The notes under the pieces are model-generated. The model ran no database searches, was not told the origin of the DNA, and saw only the letters and a program-made list of their open reading frames with translations. Shown here in pieces: positions 1 to 6,859 of a stretch of 7,754 nt of DNA. Position numbers and translations under genes: made by a program. Positions within the stretch are counted from its first letter, which is position 1; each line of letters opens with the position of its first letter. The stretch is from assembly GCA_002426275.1 (NCBI GenBank), contig DIPB01000073.1:19999-27752 (forward strand), written 5' to 3'. The stretch comes from Firmicutes bacterium UBA5499. Lineage in GTDB: Bacteria > Bacillota > DTU084.

Positions 1-1
1 C

Positions 2-823
2 GTAAGCTGTTTTTCTTTCTCCCGGGAGGAGACTTGGAAGCAGCTCGCATCAAGGCCTTGGGTGGCCGGCGGTTATCAGTGGGCCGGCATCGAGCACCGC
101 GGCGAAACAGTTTGGCCGCGCCTATGCTCCCAATCCGGCGCGCTGGATCTTTTTTTGCAGCCCAAAGACGCCTATTTCCAAAACCTGTCCCACTGGACTG
201 AGCAACCGATGGTCCACCTGCTCCCCCATTGGAATCATCCGGGACGGGAAGGGGAAATCATCCCAGTCTGGGCTTACACAAACTGTCAGGAAGTGGAGCT
301 GTTTCAGGACGGTAAAAGTCTAGGGCGGCAGACGCCCGGCAAATTCGGGCATGGTCACTGGCAGGTGGAGTATCGACCGGGCACGCTGACGGCAAAAGGA
401 TTCGTGGACGGTAAACCAGCCGCCTTGCAGACAGTGGAGACAACCGGCCCTGCGGTCTCGCTAGAGCTGCGCCTGGAAGATGACGCTATCCGCGCCGACG
501 GCGAAGACATCGCCATCATCACCTGTCTTTGCCGGGACCAGCAAGGCCGGGCAGTGCCGGACGCGGCGCCGTTCGTCCGGTTCAGCGCCAACCGTTTGGG
601 CAAGATCGTCGGCACAGGCTCCGATATCACAGATCACGTTCCGGTCAGCTGCCCTGACCGCCGGATGCGGGCTGGGCTGTGCTCTGTGGCTGTGAAAGCG
701 GCGAGCCAAGCCGGAACGCTCAGGGTCTACGCCCAGGCGGAAAACCTTCTCCCCGCGCGGTTGGATATCCCTCTCCTTGCCGCGCCGCGCAGAGCATGGG
801 TGCGCCCTGTTTGCGCAGGTTAA
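2..823 (+). CDS. Glycoside hydrolase family 2 protein (beta-galactosidase-like), C-terminal part only
   Basis: GH2 enzymes hydrolyse beta-linked sugars (beta-galactosidase, beta-glucuronidase or beta-mannosidase activities). The frame is open from base 2, so the gene is cut by the window edge and about 273 residues remain. A GTG at 62 is internal, because the upstream frame already reads as family sequence (RPWVAGGYQW around residues 18-27). What remains is the end of the catalytic barrel (WAGIEHRGE, then LDLFLQPKDAYF) and then the DUF4982-like beta domain: LLPHWNHPGREGE, VWAYTNCQEVELFQDGKSLG, and PGTLTAKGFVDGK near residues 118-130. The last ~130 residues resemble the Ig-like C-terminal domain (DDAIRADGEDIAIIT, RVYAQAENLLPARLDI). 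The catalytic glutamates lie outside the window, so activity and substrate cannot be judged. The last ~15 residues (RRAWVRPVCAG) look like a loose tail. The protein is likely cytoplasmic, but no N-terminus is visible. Family call is firm; substrate unknown. Confidence 0.9.
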   Translation, partial: VSCFSFSREETWKQLASRPWVAGGYQWAGIEHRGETVWPRLCSQSGALDLFLQPKDAYFQNLSHWTEQPMVHLLPHWNHPGREGEIIPVWAYTNCQEVELFQDGKSLGRQTPGKFGHGHWQVEYRPGTLTAKGFVDGKPAALQTVETTGPAVSLELRLEDDAIRADGEDIAIITCLCRDQQGRAVPDAAPFVRFSANRLGKIVGTGSDITDHVPVSCPDRRMRAGLCSVAVKAASQAGTLRVYAQAENLLPARLDIPLLAAPRRAWVRPVCAG

Positions 824-850
824 GGCCAGCGCTTTGCAGTCCAGGAAAAG

Positions 851-880
851 GTCATAATCAGCCGTCGCTTCTCGTATATA
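851..880 (+). promoter_or_regulatory. Candidate sigma-E-like promoter for ylbJ
   Basis: TCATAAT (852-858) matches the mother-cell sigma-E -35 pattern well. CGTATATA (873-880) is a moderate match to its -10 pattern, with a 14-base spacer, which is the usual sigma-E spacing. It ends 33 bases before the ylbJ ATG. No sigma-A promoter with proper spacing is visible in 824-913. It is known that ylbJ is sigma-E controlled in Bacillus subtilis; that this site works here is inference. Confidence 0.35.
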
Positions 881-913
881 TGCACTAGGGATTCTTTTTG
901 GGGAGGCAGACAA

Positions 914-2137
914 ATGAATAAATGGCTGGGCGGGCAAAAGCGCAAAGCGTATTTTACGGCTGCAGCGGCAGTGGCAATCACTGTGGCAATGATCATTTAC
1001 CCGGAAGAATCGTTTCAAGCGTCGCTGTCGGGATTGAAAATTTGGTGGGATGTGGTCTTCCCGGCTCTGCTCCCTTTCTTTATCGCCGCGGAGCTGCTGA
1101 TGGGATTGGGCGTTGTGCACGCCATGGGTGCGCTCTTGGAACCTTTGATGCGTCCGCTGTTTAACGTGCCGGGAGTGGGCGCCTTTGCTTGGGCCATGGG
1201 GCTAGCCAGCGGCTATCCCATCGGCGCGAAAATAACAGGAAGGCTCAGGAAAGAGAACCTGTGCACCAAAACGGAAGCGGAACGGTTAGTGGCTTTCACC
1301 AGCACCGCATCTCCGCTTTTTCTTGTGGGAGCGGTGGCTGTGGGCATGTTTCACTCTCCAGCCTTAGCCGGGACCATTGCTGGCGCGCATTATCTGTCTG
1401 CGTTATTAGTGGGACTGCTGATGAGATGGCACGGCAGAGGGGAACCTTCCTTCACCAAAGAGAAACGAACTGAGAACCTCTTCCGCAGGGCGGCAAGAGA
1501 ATTCTACAGGGCGCGGCTGGCGGACGGCAGGCCTTTTGGTCAGCTTTTCGGCGATGCGGTGCGGGAATCTGTGAACTCCATTTTTTTTGTGGGCGGTTGT
1601 TTGATGATGTTCTCAGTGGTGATCCGCGTTCTCACCATCTGCGGCGTCGTCGGTTGGATCAGTAAAGGCTTGGGCGCGCTGCTTGCGCTCTTTGGCGCCG
1701 AAGCTGGCATCGTCAAACCCATCATCAGCGGTATTTTTGAGATCACAATCGGCAGCCAACTGGCATCTGCAGCCGATGTTTCCCTTTTCCAGCAGATCAT
1801 GGCCACCAATGCCATCATCGCCTGGAGCGGACTGTCTGTCCTATCTCAGGTGGCCACCATGCTGAACGATACGGATCTAAGCCTGACTCCATACATCTTC
1901 GCCAGAGTCATGCAGGCTGTGCTGGCCGGTCTTTTGACATTTCTCTTCCTGAACCCGGCTCAAACTGTGTCGGCGCCAGTGAAGGTGATCCCGCAGCTCT
2001 CGTTTTTAACTAAGCTTGGGCAGGCTAGCCTGCTGCTTCTGACGATCATCTTGCTGCTTTTGGTCCTTGGCATTCTCATCGCTTCCCTGGCGAAAAAACG
2101 CATCGTCTTTTTCTCCATTCACCGGGCAAAGGATTAA
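914..2137 (+). CDS. ylbJ: Sporulation integral membrane protein YlbJ
   Basis: YlbJ is a polytopic membrane protein needed for proper spore formation in Bacillus; its molecular activity is not settled, and the fold is related to the nucleoside-transporter 'Gate' domain. This 407-residue protein has the family hallmarks: FPALLPFFIAAELLMGLGVVH (residues 49-69), LLEPLMRPLFNVPGVG (74-89), AMGLASGYPIGAK (94-106), then EAERLVAFTSTASPLF (121-136). A second gate-like repeat spans about 215-320 (VRESVNSIFFVGG, SGIFEITIG). Hydrophobic segments lie near 12-29, 47-68, 131-147, 150-170, 221-245, 250-270, 295-315, 330-348 and 370-392. A charged cytoplasm-like loop covers about 171-212. The ATG start has a strong GGGGAGG site at 900-906, 7 bases upstream. 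It is transcribed alone, converging on the coaD block with only 27 bases between stops and no obvious terminator there. Its presence is the main evidence for a spore former. Confidence 0.93.
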   Translation: MNKWLGGQKRKAYFTAAAAVAITVAMIIYPEESFQASLSGLKIWWDVVFPALLPFFIAAELLMGLGVVHAMGALLEPLMRPLFNVPGVGAFAWAMGLASGYPIGAKITGRLRKENLCTKTEAERLVAFTSTASPLFLVGAVAVGMFHSPALAGTIAGAHYLSALLVGLLMRWHGRGEPSFTKEKRTENLFRRAAREFYRARLADGRPFGQLFGDAVRESVNSIFFVGGCLMMFSVVIRVLTICGVVGWISKGLGALLALFGAEAGIVKPIISGIFEITIGSQLASAADVSLFQQIMATNAIIAWSGLSVLSQVATMLNDTDLSLTPYIFARVMQAVLAGLLTFLFLNPAQTVSAPVKVIPQLSFLTKLGQASLLLLTIILLLLVLGILIASLAKKRIVFFSIHRAKD

Positions 2138-2164
2138 CTCAGGCGGGAGAGTAAGTTTGCGCGG

Positions 2165-2632
2165 TTACCGCTCATCGTGCTTTTTCTTGCCCAGCTCCTC
2201 CTGGCCGCGCCTGACTGTCTGGAGAGTTTTTTCCAACTGCTGATCTAAAGCAAGCAAGATTTGCTGGGCATAGCCGGCGGCCCCTTGGGAAAGCTCTTGA
2301 GCGTTTTGCTTGGCGCTCTCAATAACTTGGGCCGCCTGCTCTTTGGCTTGGCGAACGATCTCGCTTTCGTCAATGAGTTTTTGAATGTATTCTTTGGCTT
2401 GCTGGATCATCTTCTGAGCTTCGTTTTTGCTCTCCTCAAGCAGTCTCTCCTTTTCTTTAGCCACCCATTCGGCCCGTTTCACTTCTTCCGGCAAGGCGAG
2501 CCGCAGCTGATCCGCAAGCTGGTAGAGCTCCTCTGTGGGAACCAGGCTCTTGCCTGTCAGGGGAAGTCTGGGACTGTTTTCCGCCAGCTCCTCCAGCTGG
2601 TCTAAAAGCTGCATTAAGTTCGCTTTTTTCAT
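2165..2632 (-). CDS. Uncharacterised charged helical (coiled-coil) protein, 'ATPase subunit-like'
   Basis: I do not recognise a defined function. The 155 residues have no signal peptide or membrane segment. The first ~48 residues carry a leucine-rich helix (MQLLDQLEELAEN), a short proline-containing linker (SPRLPLTGKSLVP) and a second helix. From about 50 to 145 it is a long, uninterrupted Glu/Lys/Gln/Ala-rich helix (EEVKRAEWVAKEKERLLEES, EAQKMIQQAKEYIQKLIDES), typical of coiled coils. Such proteins are often auto-annotated as ATPase or as V-type ATP synthase subunit H/E-like because of composition, but no nucleotide-binding motif is visible here, so 'ATPase' should not be taken literally. 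DivIVA-like scaffolds are another composition match. Its ATG overlaps the coaD stop in an ATGA (2629-2632), implying translational coupling. It ends the rsmD-coaD block and faces ylbJ tail to tail. Confidence 0.8.
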   Translation of the reverse strand: MKKANLMQLLDQLEELAENSPRLPLTGKSLVPTEELYQLADQLRLALPEEVKRAEWVAKEKERLLEESKNEAQKMIQQAKEYIQKLIDESEIVRQAKEQAAQVIESAKQNAQELSQGAAGYAQQILLALDQQLEKTLQTVRRGQEELGKKKHDER

Positions 2633-3123
2633 TTATTTGCCCTCCCTTGTTCTGAGAACTTCCTCTTCAGCTGCTGATCAACGATGGCAGGCACAAGACC
2701 CGCAACGCAGCCGCCGAAACTGGCCGCCTCTTTAACTGAACTGGAGCTAAGAAAAGAATATTTGGTATTGGTCATCATGAAAACTGTTTCCACATCGGGA
2801 TGCAATTTATGATTCATGGCCGCTAATTGAAATTCAAATTCAAAATCCGAAATCGCCCTGAGGCCCCGGACCAACAAGCCCGCTTTTCTGCTCTTTGCGT
2901 AATCCACGGTAAGGCCATTGAAGGAGTCCACTTCCACATTATCCAAATCCTCGACGCTCTCCCGGATCATCCACTCCCGTTCTTGGACCGAGAACAGAGG
3001 CTGCTTGGCAGGATTTTTAAGCACGGCCACGATTAATCTCTCGAATAAGGAAGAAGCCCTGCGGATGATATCAATGTGCCCGTTTGTTATGGGATCAAAG
3101 CTTCCTGGATATACAGCTAACAT
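2629..3123 (-). CDS. coaD: Phosphopantetheine adenylyltransferase (CoaD)
   Basis: CoaD catalyses the fourth step of coenzyme A synthesis, transferring AMP from ATP to 4'-phosphopantetheine to give dephospho-CoA; it is a cytoplasmic hexamer in characterised species. The 164 residues match the usual 159-165. The nucleotidyltransferase signature is present: AVYPGSFDPITNGHID with the (T/H)xGH-type motif TNGH at residues 13-16. The phosphopantetheine-binding stretch VRGLRAISDFEFE lies near 85-97, and the C-terminal ATP-binding KYSFLSSSSVKE at about 121-132. The ATG has an AGAGGAG site just upstream, inside the end of rsmD. Only 4 bases separate it from the rsmD stop, and it overlaps the next gene by 4 bases. 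The rsmD-coaD pair next to ylbJ is the classic Firmicute ylbH-ylbI-ylbJ neighbourhood, except that here ylbJ is on the opposite strand. Confidence 0.96.
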   Translation of the reverse strand: MLAVYPGSFDPITNGHIDIIRRASSLFERLIVAVLKNPAKQPLFSVQEREWMIRESVEDLDNVEVDSFNGLTVDYAKSRKAGLLVRGLRAISDFEFEFQLAAMNHKLHPDVETVFMMTNTKYSFLSSSSVKEAASFGGCVAGLVPAIVDQQLKRKFSEQGRANK

Positions 3124-3127
3124 GATT

Positions 3128-3679
3128 TCACTCCTCTGGTTGATAAAAATTCAACGCTGTCTGCCCATATTCTGCCCGTCTGACCAAGTGCAGTCCGCGA
3201 GGCTCGGGCGGCTCCTCCGCTTTCAGAGTCTCTGCGATGAGCCAGCTTTGTTCGGCGATTAAATCTAAGTTCACCAATAATTCCAGCGCCTTAGACGCCA
3301 GAGCAAGCTTATACGGCGGATCCAAAAAAACAAGGTCGAACTTCGCCTGGCGCTTGGCAAGCAGCTTTAGCGCTCTGTCCACAGGCAAAACTAAAACCTC
3401 CGCCTGCCCTTCTAGGTTTGTCCACTTTAAATTCGCCGCGATGATGGCCACAGCTTGCCGCTGCTTTTCAACAAAAACAGCGCTGGCCGCTCCTCTGCTC
3501 AAGGCCTCAATTCCCACTGCCCCGCTGCCGGCAAACAAATCTAAAAACTTAGCAGCTGACACTTTCGTGCCTATAATATCGAACAGCGCCTCACGCACCC
3601 GATCCGCCGTGGGACGAGTGGCAAGGCCGCTGGGCGCTTTCAAGATTAATCCTTTAGCGCTGCCTGAGATGATGCGCAA
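3128..3679 (-). CDS. rsmD: 16S rRNA (guanine-N2-)-methyltransferase RsmD
   Basis: RsmD uses S-adenosylmethionine to methylate G966 (E. coli numbering) of 16S rRNA on the assembling 30S subunit. I choose a TTG start at 3679-3677, giving 183 residues that begin RIISGSAKG after the initiator, as is typical of the family. A GGGAGG site (complement of 3687-3692) sits 7 bases upstream. The ATG at 3694 is buried against that site, and the farther ATG at 3778 would add 33 residues of spacer translation with no family resemblance. Motifs: RPTADRVREALFDII (22-36), SAM-binding motif LDLFAGSGAVGIEALSRG (46-63), the acidic FVEK end of the second strand (69-72), and catalytic DPPY in DLVFLDPPY (115-123). 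It leads the rsmD-coaD-coiled-coil block. Its promoter probably lies in the spacer upstream, but I see no convincing hexamer pair. Confidence 0.94.
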   Translation of the reverse strand: MRIISGSAKGLILKAPSGLATRPTADRVREALFDIIGTKVSAAKFLDLFAGSGAVGIEALSRGAASAVFVEKQRQAVAIIAANLKWTNLEGQAEVLVLPVDRALKLLAKRQAKFDLVFLDPPYKLALASKALELLVNLDLIAEQSWLIAETLKAEEPPEPRGLHLVRRAEYGQTALNFYQPEE

Positions 3680-3822
3680 ACGGAAACCTCCCATAAAATT
3701 CCATTGCATTTTTTTGCATAACTGGTTTAGATCTGGGTAAAATACGAACATAAATCCCAGGGAGGTGAGAGGCCACAAAAATCCTGAGGATTGAAATCCC
3801 TAGTCCTGCTGTTTCCAAGTTT

Positions 3823-3876
3823 GGAGGGAAGAGCTTGCCTGGGAAAAATTTACCCTCCCCCAGTGGCTCTTCCTCC
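3823..3876. repeat. Long interrupted inverted repeat (hairpin/cruciform)
   Basis: GGAAGAGC at 3827-3834 pairs with GCTCTTCC at 3866-3873. Allowing one bulged base, pairing extends outward to GGA (3823-3825) and TCC (3874-3876), about 11 pairs. Inside, CTGGG (3839-3843) pairs with CCCAG (3859-3863). A T-rich stretch lies in the apical loop on the minus strand, not after the stem, so this is not a standard intrinsic terminator for degV. It may be an RNA structure in the degV-rsmD transcript or a small palindromic repeat. Pairing is seen directly; function is unknown. Confidence 0.6.
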
Positions 3877-3895
3877 AGTTTCTCCTCTCCCACAG

Positions 3896-3922
3896 AGCGA
3901 CGGCCCCCAGCCGCCGCTCGCT
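3896..3922 (-). other. GC-rich hairpin starting at the degV stop codon
   Basis: Reading the minus strand, AGCGA, a bulged G, then CGGC pair with GCCG and TCGCT around an 8-base loop. The stem starts at the base right after the degV TAA. No run of U follows on the minus strand (the next bases are CTGTGGGAG), so it fails as a classical intrinsic terminator. It could protect the 3' end of the degV mRNA from exonucleases or act with other factors; that is inference. Confidence 0.5.
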
Positions 3923-4795
3923 TTACATTGGGCAATAAATCACCGCAACCGTTCCTGGTCCCACGTGGGTTCCGATTACGGGACCGATATTTTCGATGAT
4001 GAGTTCCACGTTCTCAAAACGCTCTTGGATCTCTCCCGCTACCTGCTTTGCTTCCTCTAGACTATCGGCGTGACTGATGGCCACCATGAGCCGCTGCCAC
4101 TTTGCTCCCGCCTGTTGTCTGGCGGTCAAATCCTGCTCCATAATCTCAAAAAGCTTGTTGATGGCTCGCCTCTTGCCCCTCACCCTCTCCAGGGGACAGA
4201 CAATGCCGTCGATTAGCGTCAACAGCGGCTTTACGTTCAGCATCGTGCCCAAAAAAGCCTGCGCCTTGCCAATTCTACCATTGCGCTGCAAATATTCCAG
4301 GGTGTCTACTACAAAGTATACTCCCTCTTTGCTTTTGGCGTTTTCCGCCGCGGCCAGCGCTTCTTCTTTTGTGCCGCCGCGAGATGCCACTTCGGCCGCG
4401 GCTAAAGCTTGAACCGCTGTTCCCACAGAGGCGGACTGACCGTCAAGCACCACAATGTCCATCTCCGGCAAGGAGGCTGCCGCCACTTTAGCGGATTGAT
4501 AAGTACCGCTTAATTTGGCGGACAGGTGAATGGAGATAATGGTCTCAGCCTCTTCTGCCAAGTCCTGATATACCTTCATGAACTCGCCTGGAGAAGGCTG
4601 GGAGGTCCGGGGCAGAATCTTCGAAGCTCTCAGCTTCTGGTAAAACTCCGCGGCGGACAAGTTCACCTGATCTTTATACAATTCATCGCCAAAATGCACG
4701 TTAAGGGGAACCATAGTCAGGCTCCACTTCTGGCGAACGGACTCCGATAAATCTGCCGTAGAGTCTGTAACCACACATACATGCCGTTTAGCCAT
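3923..4795 (-). CDS. degV: DegV-family fatty-acid-binding protein (FakB type)
   Basis: DegV proteins bind a fatty acid buried in a tunnel. Their FakB members present it to the kinase FakA, giving acyl phosphate for phospholipid synthesis. The 290 residues are close to the family norm. Visible motifs: VVTDSTADL (8-16), TSQPSPGEF (64-72), SAKLSGTYQSA (92-102), the conserved LEYLQRNGRIGKAQ (166-179), LNVKPLLTL (186-194) and GPVIGTHVGPGT (271-282). Thr64, Ser96 and His277 correspond to the carboxylate-binding set known in Staphylococcus FakB, and Arg174 to the residue implicated in FakA contact; these equivalences are by motif, not alignment. A strong AGGAGG lies just before the ATG. It follows fakA by 20 bases on the same strand, so the carrier and its kinase are almost surely co-transcribed. 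Which fatty acid it prefers cannot be told from sequence reading. Confidence 0.93.
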   Translation of the reverse strand: MAKRHVCVVTDSTADLSESVRQKWSLTMVPLNVHFGDELYKDQVNLSAAEFYQKLRASKILPRTSQPSPGEFMKVYQDLAEEAETIISIHLSAKLSGTYQSAKVAAASLPEMDIVVLDGQSASVGTAVQALAAAEVASRGGTKEEALAAAENAKSKEGVYFVVDTLEYLQRNGRIGKAQAFLGTMLNVKPLLTLIDGIVCPLERVRGKRRAINKLFEIMEQDLTARQQAGAKWQRLMVAISHADSLEEAKQVAGEIQERFENVELIIENIGPVIGTHVGPGTVAVIYCPM

Positions 4796-4815
4796 ATTAT
4801 CCTCCTAAACTCAAG

Positions 4816-6429
4816 CTATTCCACTGAGATTATGTAATAATAAAGCGGCTGGCCGCCGTAATGAAGCTCGACATCATAGTCCGGATATTGTTTTTCCAAC
4901 TGCTGAACCAATTCCTCAGCTTCGCCCTGGGTCACACCCTCTCCCCAATAAATGGTGATCAAACCCGCCTCTTCGCCGGCCATGGCTTTAATCAAATCCA
5001 AAGTGACGGCAGTGCGCGCTTTGCCCACGACTTTGATTTCTCCGTCCGCCAAACCTAAAATGTCATTCTCACCGATGGCAAAACCATTGATGTGAGAATT
5101 GCGGACCGCGTAAGTAACTTCGCCTGTTTGCACAGCCACCGATGCCGCCTCAAGCTTGCTGAAGTTCTCTTCCAGGGAAGCGTCGCCGTTAAACGTCAGA
5201 AGCGCTGCCAAACCCTGGGGAATGGTTTTGGTTGGCACCACGGAAACTTCTTTTTCAGTCAGAGCCGTTGCTTGCTGGGCCGTGAGGATCACGTTTTTAT
5301 TGTTTGGCAGCACGATCACCTTATCGGCGGGAACTCTTTCAATCGCCGCCACCAAATCCTCAGCCGAAGGGTTCATGCTTTGGCCGCCTTCGATGATTTC
5401 ATCGGCGCCTAAACTTTTAAATATCGTGCTCAAACCTTCGCCTATGGCAACGCTAACTACGCCTATGTTTTTTTGGGGGGGAACGGCTCTTTCCGCTGTT
5501 GAAAATTCCACATTTTGCTCACGCATGTTATTGATATGAATTTCCTTCAGGCTGCCCCTGTCGAGGCAAATCTCAAGGACTTTCCCCGGATTATTGGAGT
5601 GCACGTGCACTTTCGCCAGCTGCGGCGTTCCCACAACAAGCAGACAGTCTCCCAAAGGAGCGAGCTCCGCCCGCAGCTCATCCAGGGAAAAATCTTTACC
5701 CATAACAAGCAGCTCCGTGCAATAAGTAAAATTAATCGGTCCCTGGTCCACCACGGGACCAAAGTCTATTTCCTGTTGCGCGGGCTGTTCATCCAGAGGC
5801 AGCTCTTCTCCCTTAAGAGCGGAGACAGCTCCCTCCAGGATCAAAACCAGTCCTTGGCCGCCCGCATCAACTACGCCAGCTTCTTTCAGCACTGCCAAAA
5901 GCTGCGGCGTACGCGCTAAAGCTTCTTTCGCCCCTTGCAACCAAGCTTCGAAGATGGTAAGCACGTCCGCCCCGCCGGCCGCAGCCTGAACACCGCTGCG
6001 CGCGCCGTCGCGTACAACAGTGAGGATAGTGCCTTCGGTTGGTTTCATCACAGCCTGATAAGCTGTGCGGGCCGCCAAATCTATGGCTTTAGCCACTTCA
6101 TTCGGATCGGCCTTCTCCTTGCCCGCTAAACCGAGACTCAAGCCGCGGAAAATCTGCGATAAAATAACTCCCGAATTACCCCTGGCGCCCATCAAAGAAC
6201 CAAAGGCAAAAGCTTCAGCCACATCGCCTAAAGCTTTCGCCTCGCTTTTCTCCATTTCCTTAACCGCAGAGCCGATGGTGAGGGCCATGTTTATTCCTGT
6301 ATCGCCGTCCGGCACGGGAAAAACATTAAGGGCATTAACCATCTCCTTGCTCTGCTCCAGACGTCTGGCTGCACCTTTAGCTAACAAGCGAAAATCATGG
6401 GCAGTCAGAAACTCCCTTTTCACGCCCAC
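4816..6429 (-). CDS. fakA: Fatty acid kinase catalytic subunit FakA (DAK2/YloV family)
   Basis: FakA phosphorylates fatty acids held by FakB (DegV) proteins, feeding exogenous fatty acids into PlsX/PlsY phospholipid synthesis. The 537 residues match the usual ~550. The N-terminal DhaL-type ATP-binding domain (about 1-205) has NVFPVPDGDTG (35-45; Asp41 and Asp43 are the likely Mg ligands), GARGNSGVILSQIFRG (81-96), PTEGTILTVVRDGARSG (130-146) and DAGGQG (188-193). The middle domain carries YCTE (236-239) and HVHSNNPG (275-282), whose two His match the family's essential histidine region. The C-terminal DegV-like domain (about 325-537) has the GGQSMNPSAEDL signature. The start is GTG at 6429-6427 with an AGGGGG site 5-6 bases upstream; a second GTG two codons later is possible. 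It follows yloU by 8 bases and precedes degV by 20, as one operon. Older annotations call it dihydroxyacetone kinase-like; the adjacent degV supports FakA. Confidence 0.95.
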   Translation of the reverse strand: MGVKREFLTAHDFRLLAKGAARRLEQSKEMVNALNVFPVPDGDTGINMALTIGSAVKEMEKSEAKALGDVAEAFAFGSLMGARGNSGVILSQIFRGLSLGLAGKEKADPNEVAKAIDLAARTAYQAVMKPTEGTILTVVRDGARSGVQAAAGGADVLTIFEAWLQGAKEALARTPQLLAVLKEAGVVDAGGQGLVLILEGAVSALKGEELPLDEQPAQQEIDFGPVVDQGPINFTYCTELLVMGKDFSLDELRAELAPLGDCLLVVGTPQLAKVHVHSNNPGKVLEICLDRGSLKEIHINNMREQNVEFSTAERAVPPQKNIGVVSVAIGEGLSTIFKSLGADEIIEGGQSMNPSAEDLVAAIERVPADKVIVLPNNKNVILTAQQATALTEKEVSVVPTKTIPQGLAALLTFNGDASLEENFSKLEAASVAVQTGEVTYAVRNSHINGFAIGENDILGLADGEIKVVGKARTAVTLDLIKAMAGEEAGLITIYWGEGVTQGEAEELVQQLEKQYPDYDVELHYGGQPLYYYIISVE

Positions 6430-6437
6430 AATACCCC

Positions 6438-6830
6438 CTAAACTACTCTCTTTTTCCCTTCGCGATCCTTTTGCCTGGTTACAACCCGCACGCCCTGCAC
6501 AACTACGTTGATTTTATTGATATGCAGGCCAACCATGCTGTCGAGGCCATAACGTACCCTTTCCATGACATTGTGCGCTACCTCTGAGATCTTAACTCCG
6601 TATTGAACTATGATGTAGAGGGTGATGTTAACACCGTCTTCGCCGATGACGACCTCCACGCCGCGATTGAGGTTGTCTTGTCCCAACAGCTGGGCAATCC
6701 CATCCTGAAGCCGTCTGGACGCCATTCCCACCAAGCCGTAACATTCGCTTGCAGCCTTACCTGCGATTATCCCGATTACCTCATCTGCAATGTTGATCTG
6801 CCCTAATTCATTTAACATTTCCTTGCTCAT
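6438..6830 (-). CDS. yloU: Asp23/Gls24-family protein (YloU)
   Basis: Asp23-family proteins are small, abundant envelope-stress-linked proteins. In Staphylococcus Asp23 is tethered to the membrane by a partner, while the YloU role beside fakA is not well defined. This 130-residue protein has the family pattern: ADEVIGIIAGKAASECYGLVGMA (15-37), the central GVEVVIGEDGVNITLYIIVQYGVKISEVAHNV stretch (57-88) and VVVQGVRV (109-116). There is no membrane segment or signal peptide. The basic tail (RQKDREGKKRVV) is charged and likely flexible. The ATG is preceded by a GGGGGTGG-type purine site. It sits 8 bases before fakA and 29 bases after the DUF1858 gene, so it is likely part of that operon. The yloU-yloV(fakA) pairing is a conserved Firmicute arrangement. 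Confidence 0.93.
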   Translation of the reverse strand: MSKEMLNELGQINIADEVIGIIAGKAASECYGLVGMASRRLQDGIAQLLGQDNLNRGVEVVIGEDGVNITLYIIVQYGVKISEVAHNVMERVRYGLDSMVGLHINKINVVVQGVRVVTRQKDREGKKRVV

Positions 6831-6859
6831 AACACCACCCCCATCACCAAATGATCGGC

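Larger units (their letters stand above)
3680..3922. other. 243-base non-coding spacer between degV and rsmD, rich in inverted repeats
   Basis: No convincing gene lies here. Three inverted repeats are visible: 3896-3922, 3823-3876 and the short AATCC/GGATT pair at 3780-3792. The rsmD-proximal part is A/T-rich on the minus strand and must contain, or be read through to, the rsmD start. I found no clean -35/-10 pair; TTGTGG with a 17-base spacer to ATTTAT (just below 3780) is the best and is poor. No T-box, purine or other familiar riboswitch core was recognised. In many Clostridia recG occupies this position between degV and rsmD; here nothing resembling recG is present. Confidence 0.7.

Noticed and set aside
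824..850. Terminator after the GH2 gene
   Set aside because: Only scattered 4-base GCGC pairings and no T-run.
461..1120. Long minus-strand open frame (219 codons) across the GH2 end and the ylbJ start
   Set aside because: It is antisense to two well-supported genes, and its peptide is Arg/His/Cys-rich with no family resemblance.
2261..2605. Plus-strand hydrophobic open frame opposite the coiled-coil gene
   Set aside because: The Leu/Phe-rich peptide is the expected complement of Glu/Lys/Gln codons; it is not a real membrane protein.
3237..3740. Plus-strand open frame of 167 codons opposite rsmD
   Set aside because: It is antisense to rsmD, which has clear methyltransferase motifs; the Ser/Ala/Lys-rich peptide looks like an opposite-strand shadow.
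3780..3792. AATCC/GGATT mini-hairpin as a degV terminator on the minus strand
   Set aside because: Only five mostly weak pairs, a three-base loop and a short T-run partly inside the stem; too weak to call.
3896..3922. Hairpin after degV as an intrinsic terminator
   Set aside because: The stem is good but no U-run follows on the minus strand; kept only as a structural feature.
3654..3935. Minus-strand open frame of 93 codons spanning the degV-rsmD spacer
   Set aside because: It begins inside degV with a TTG, ends inside rsmD out of frame, passes through the inverted repeats, and shows no recognisable domain or ribosome site. It is most likely chance.
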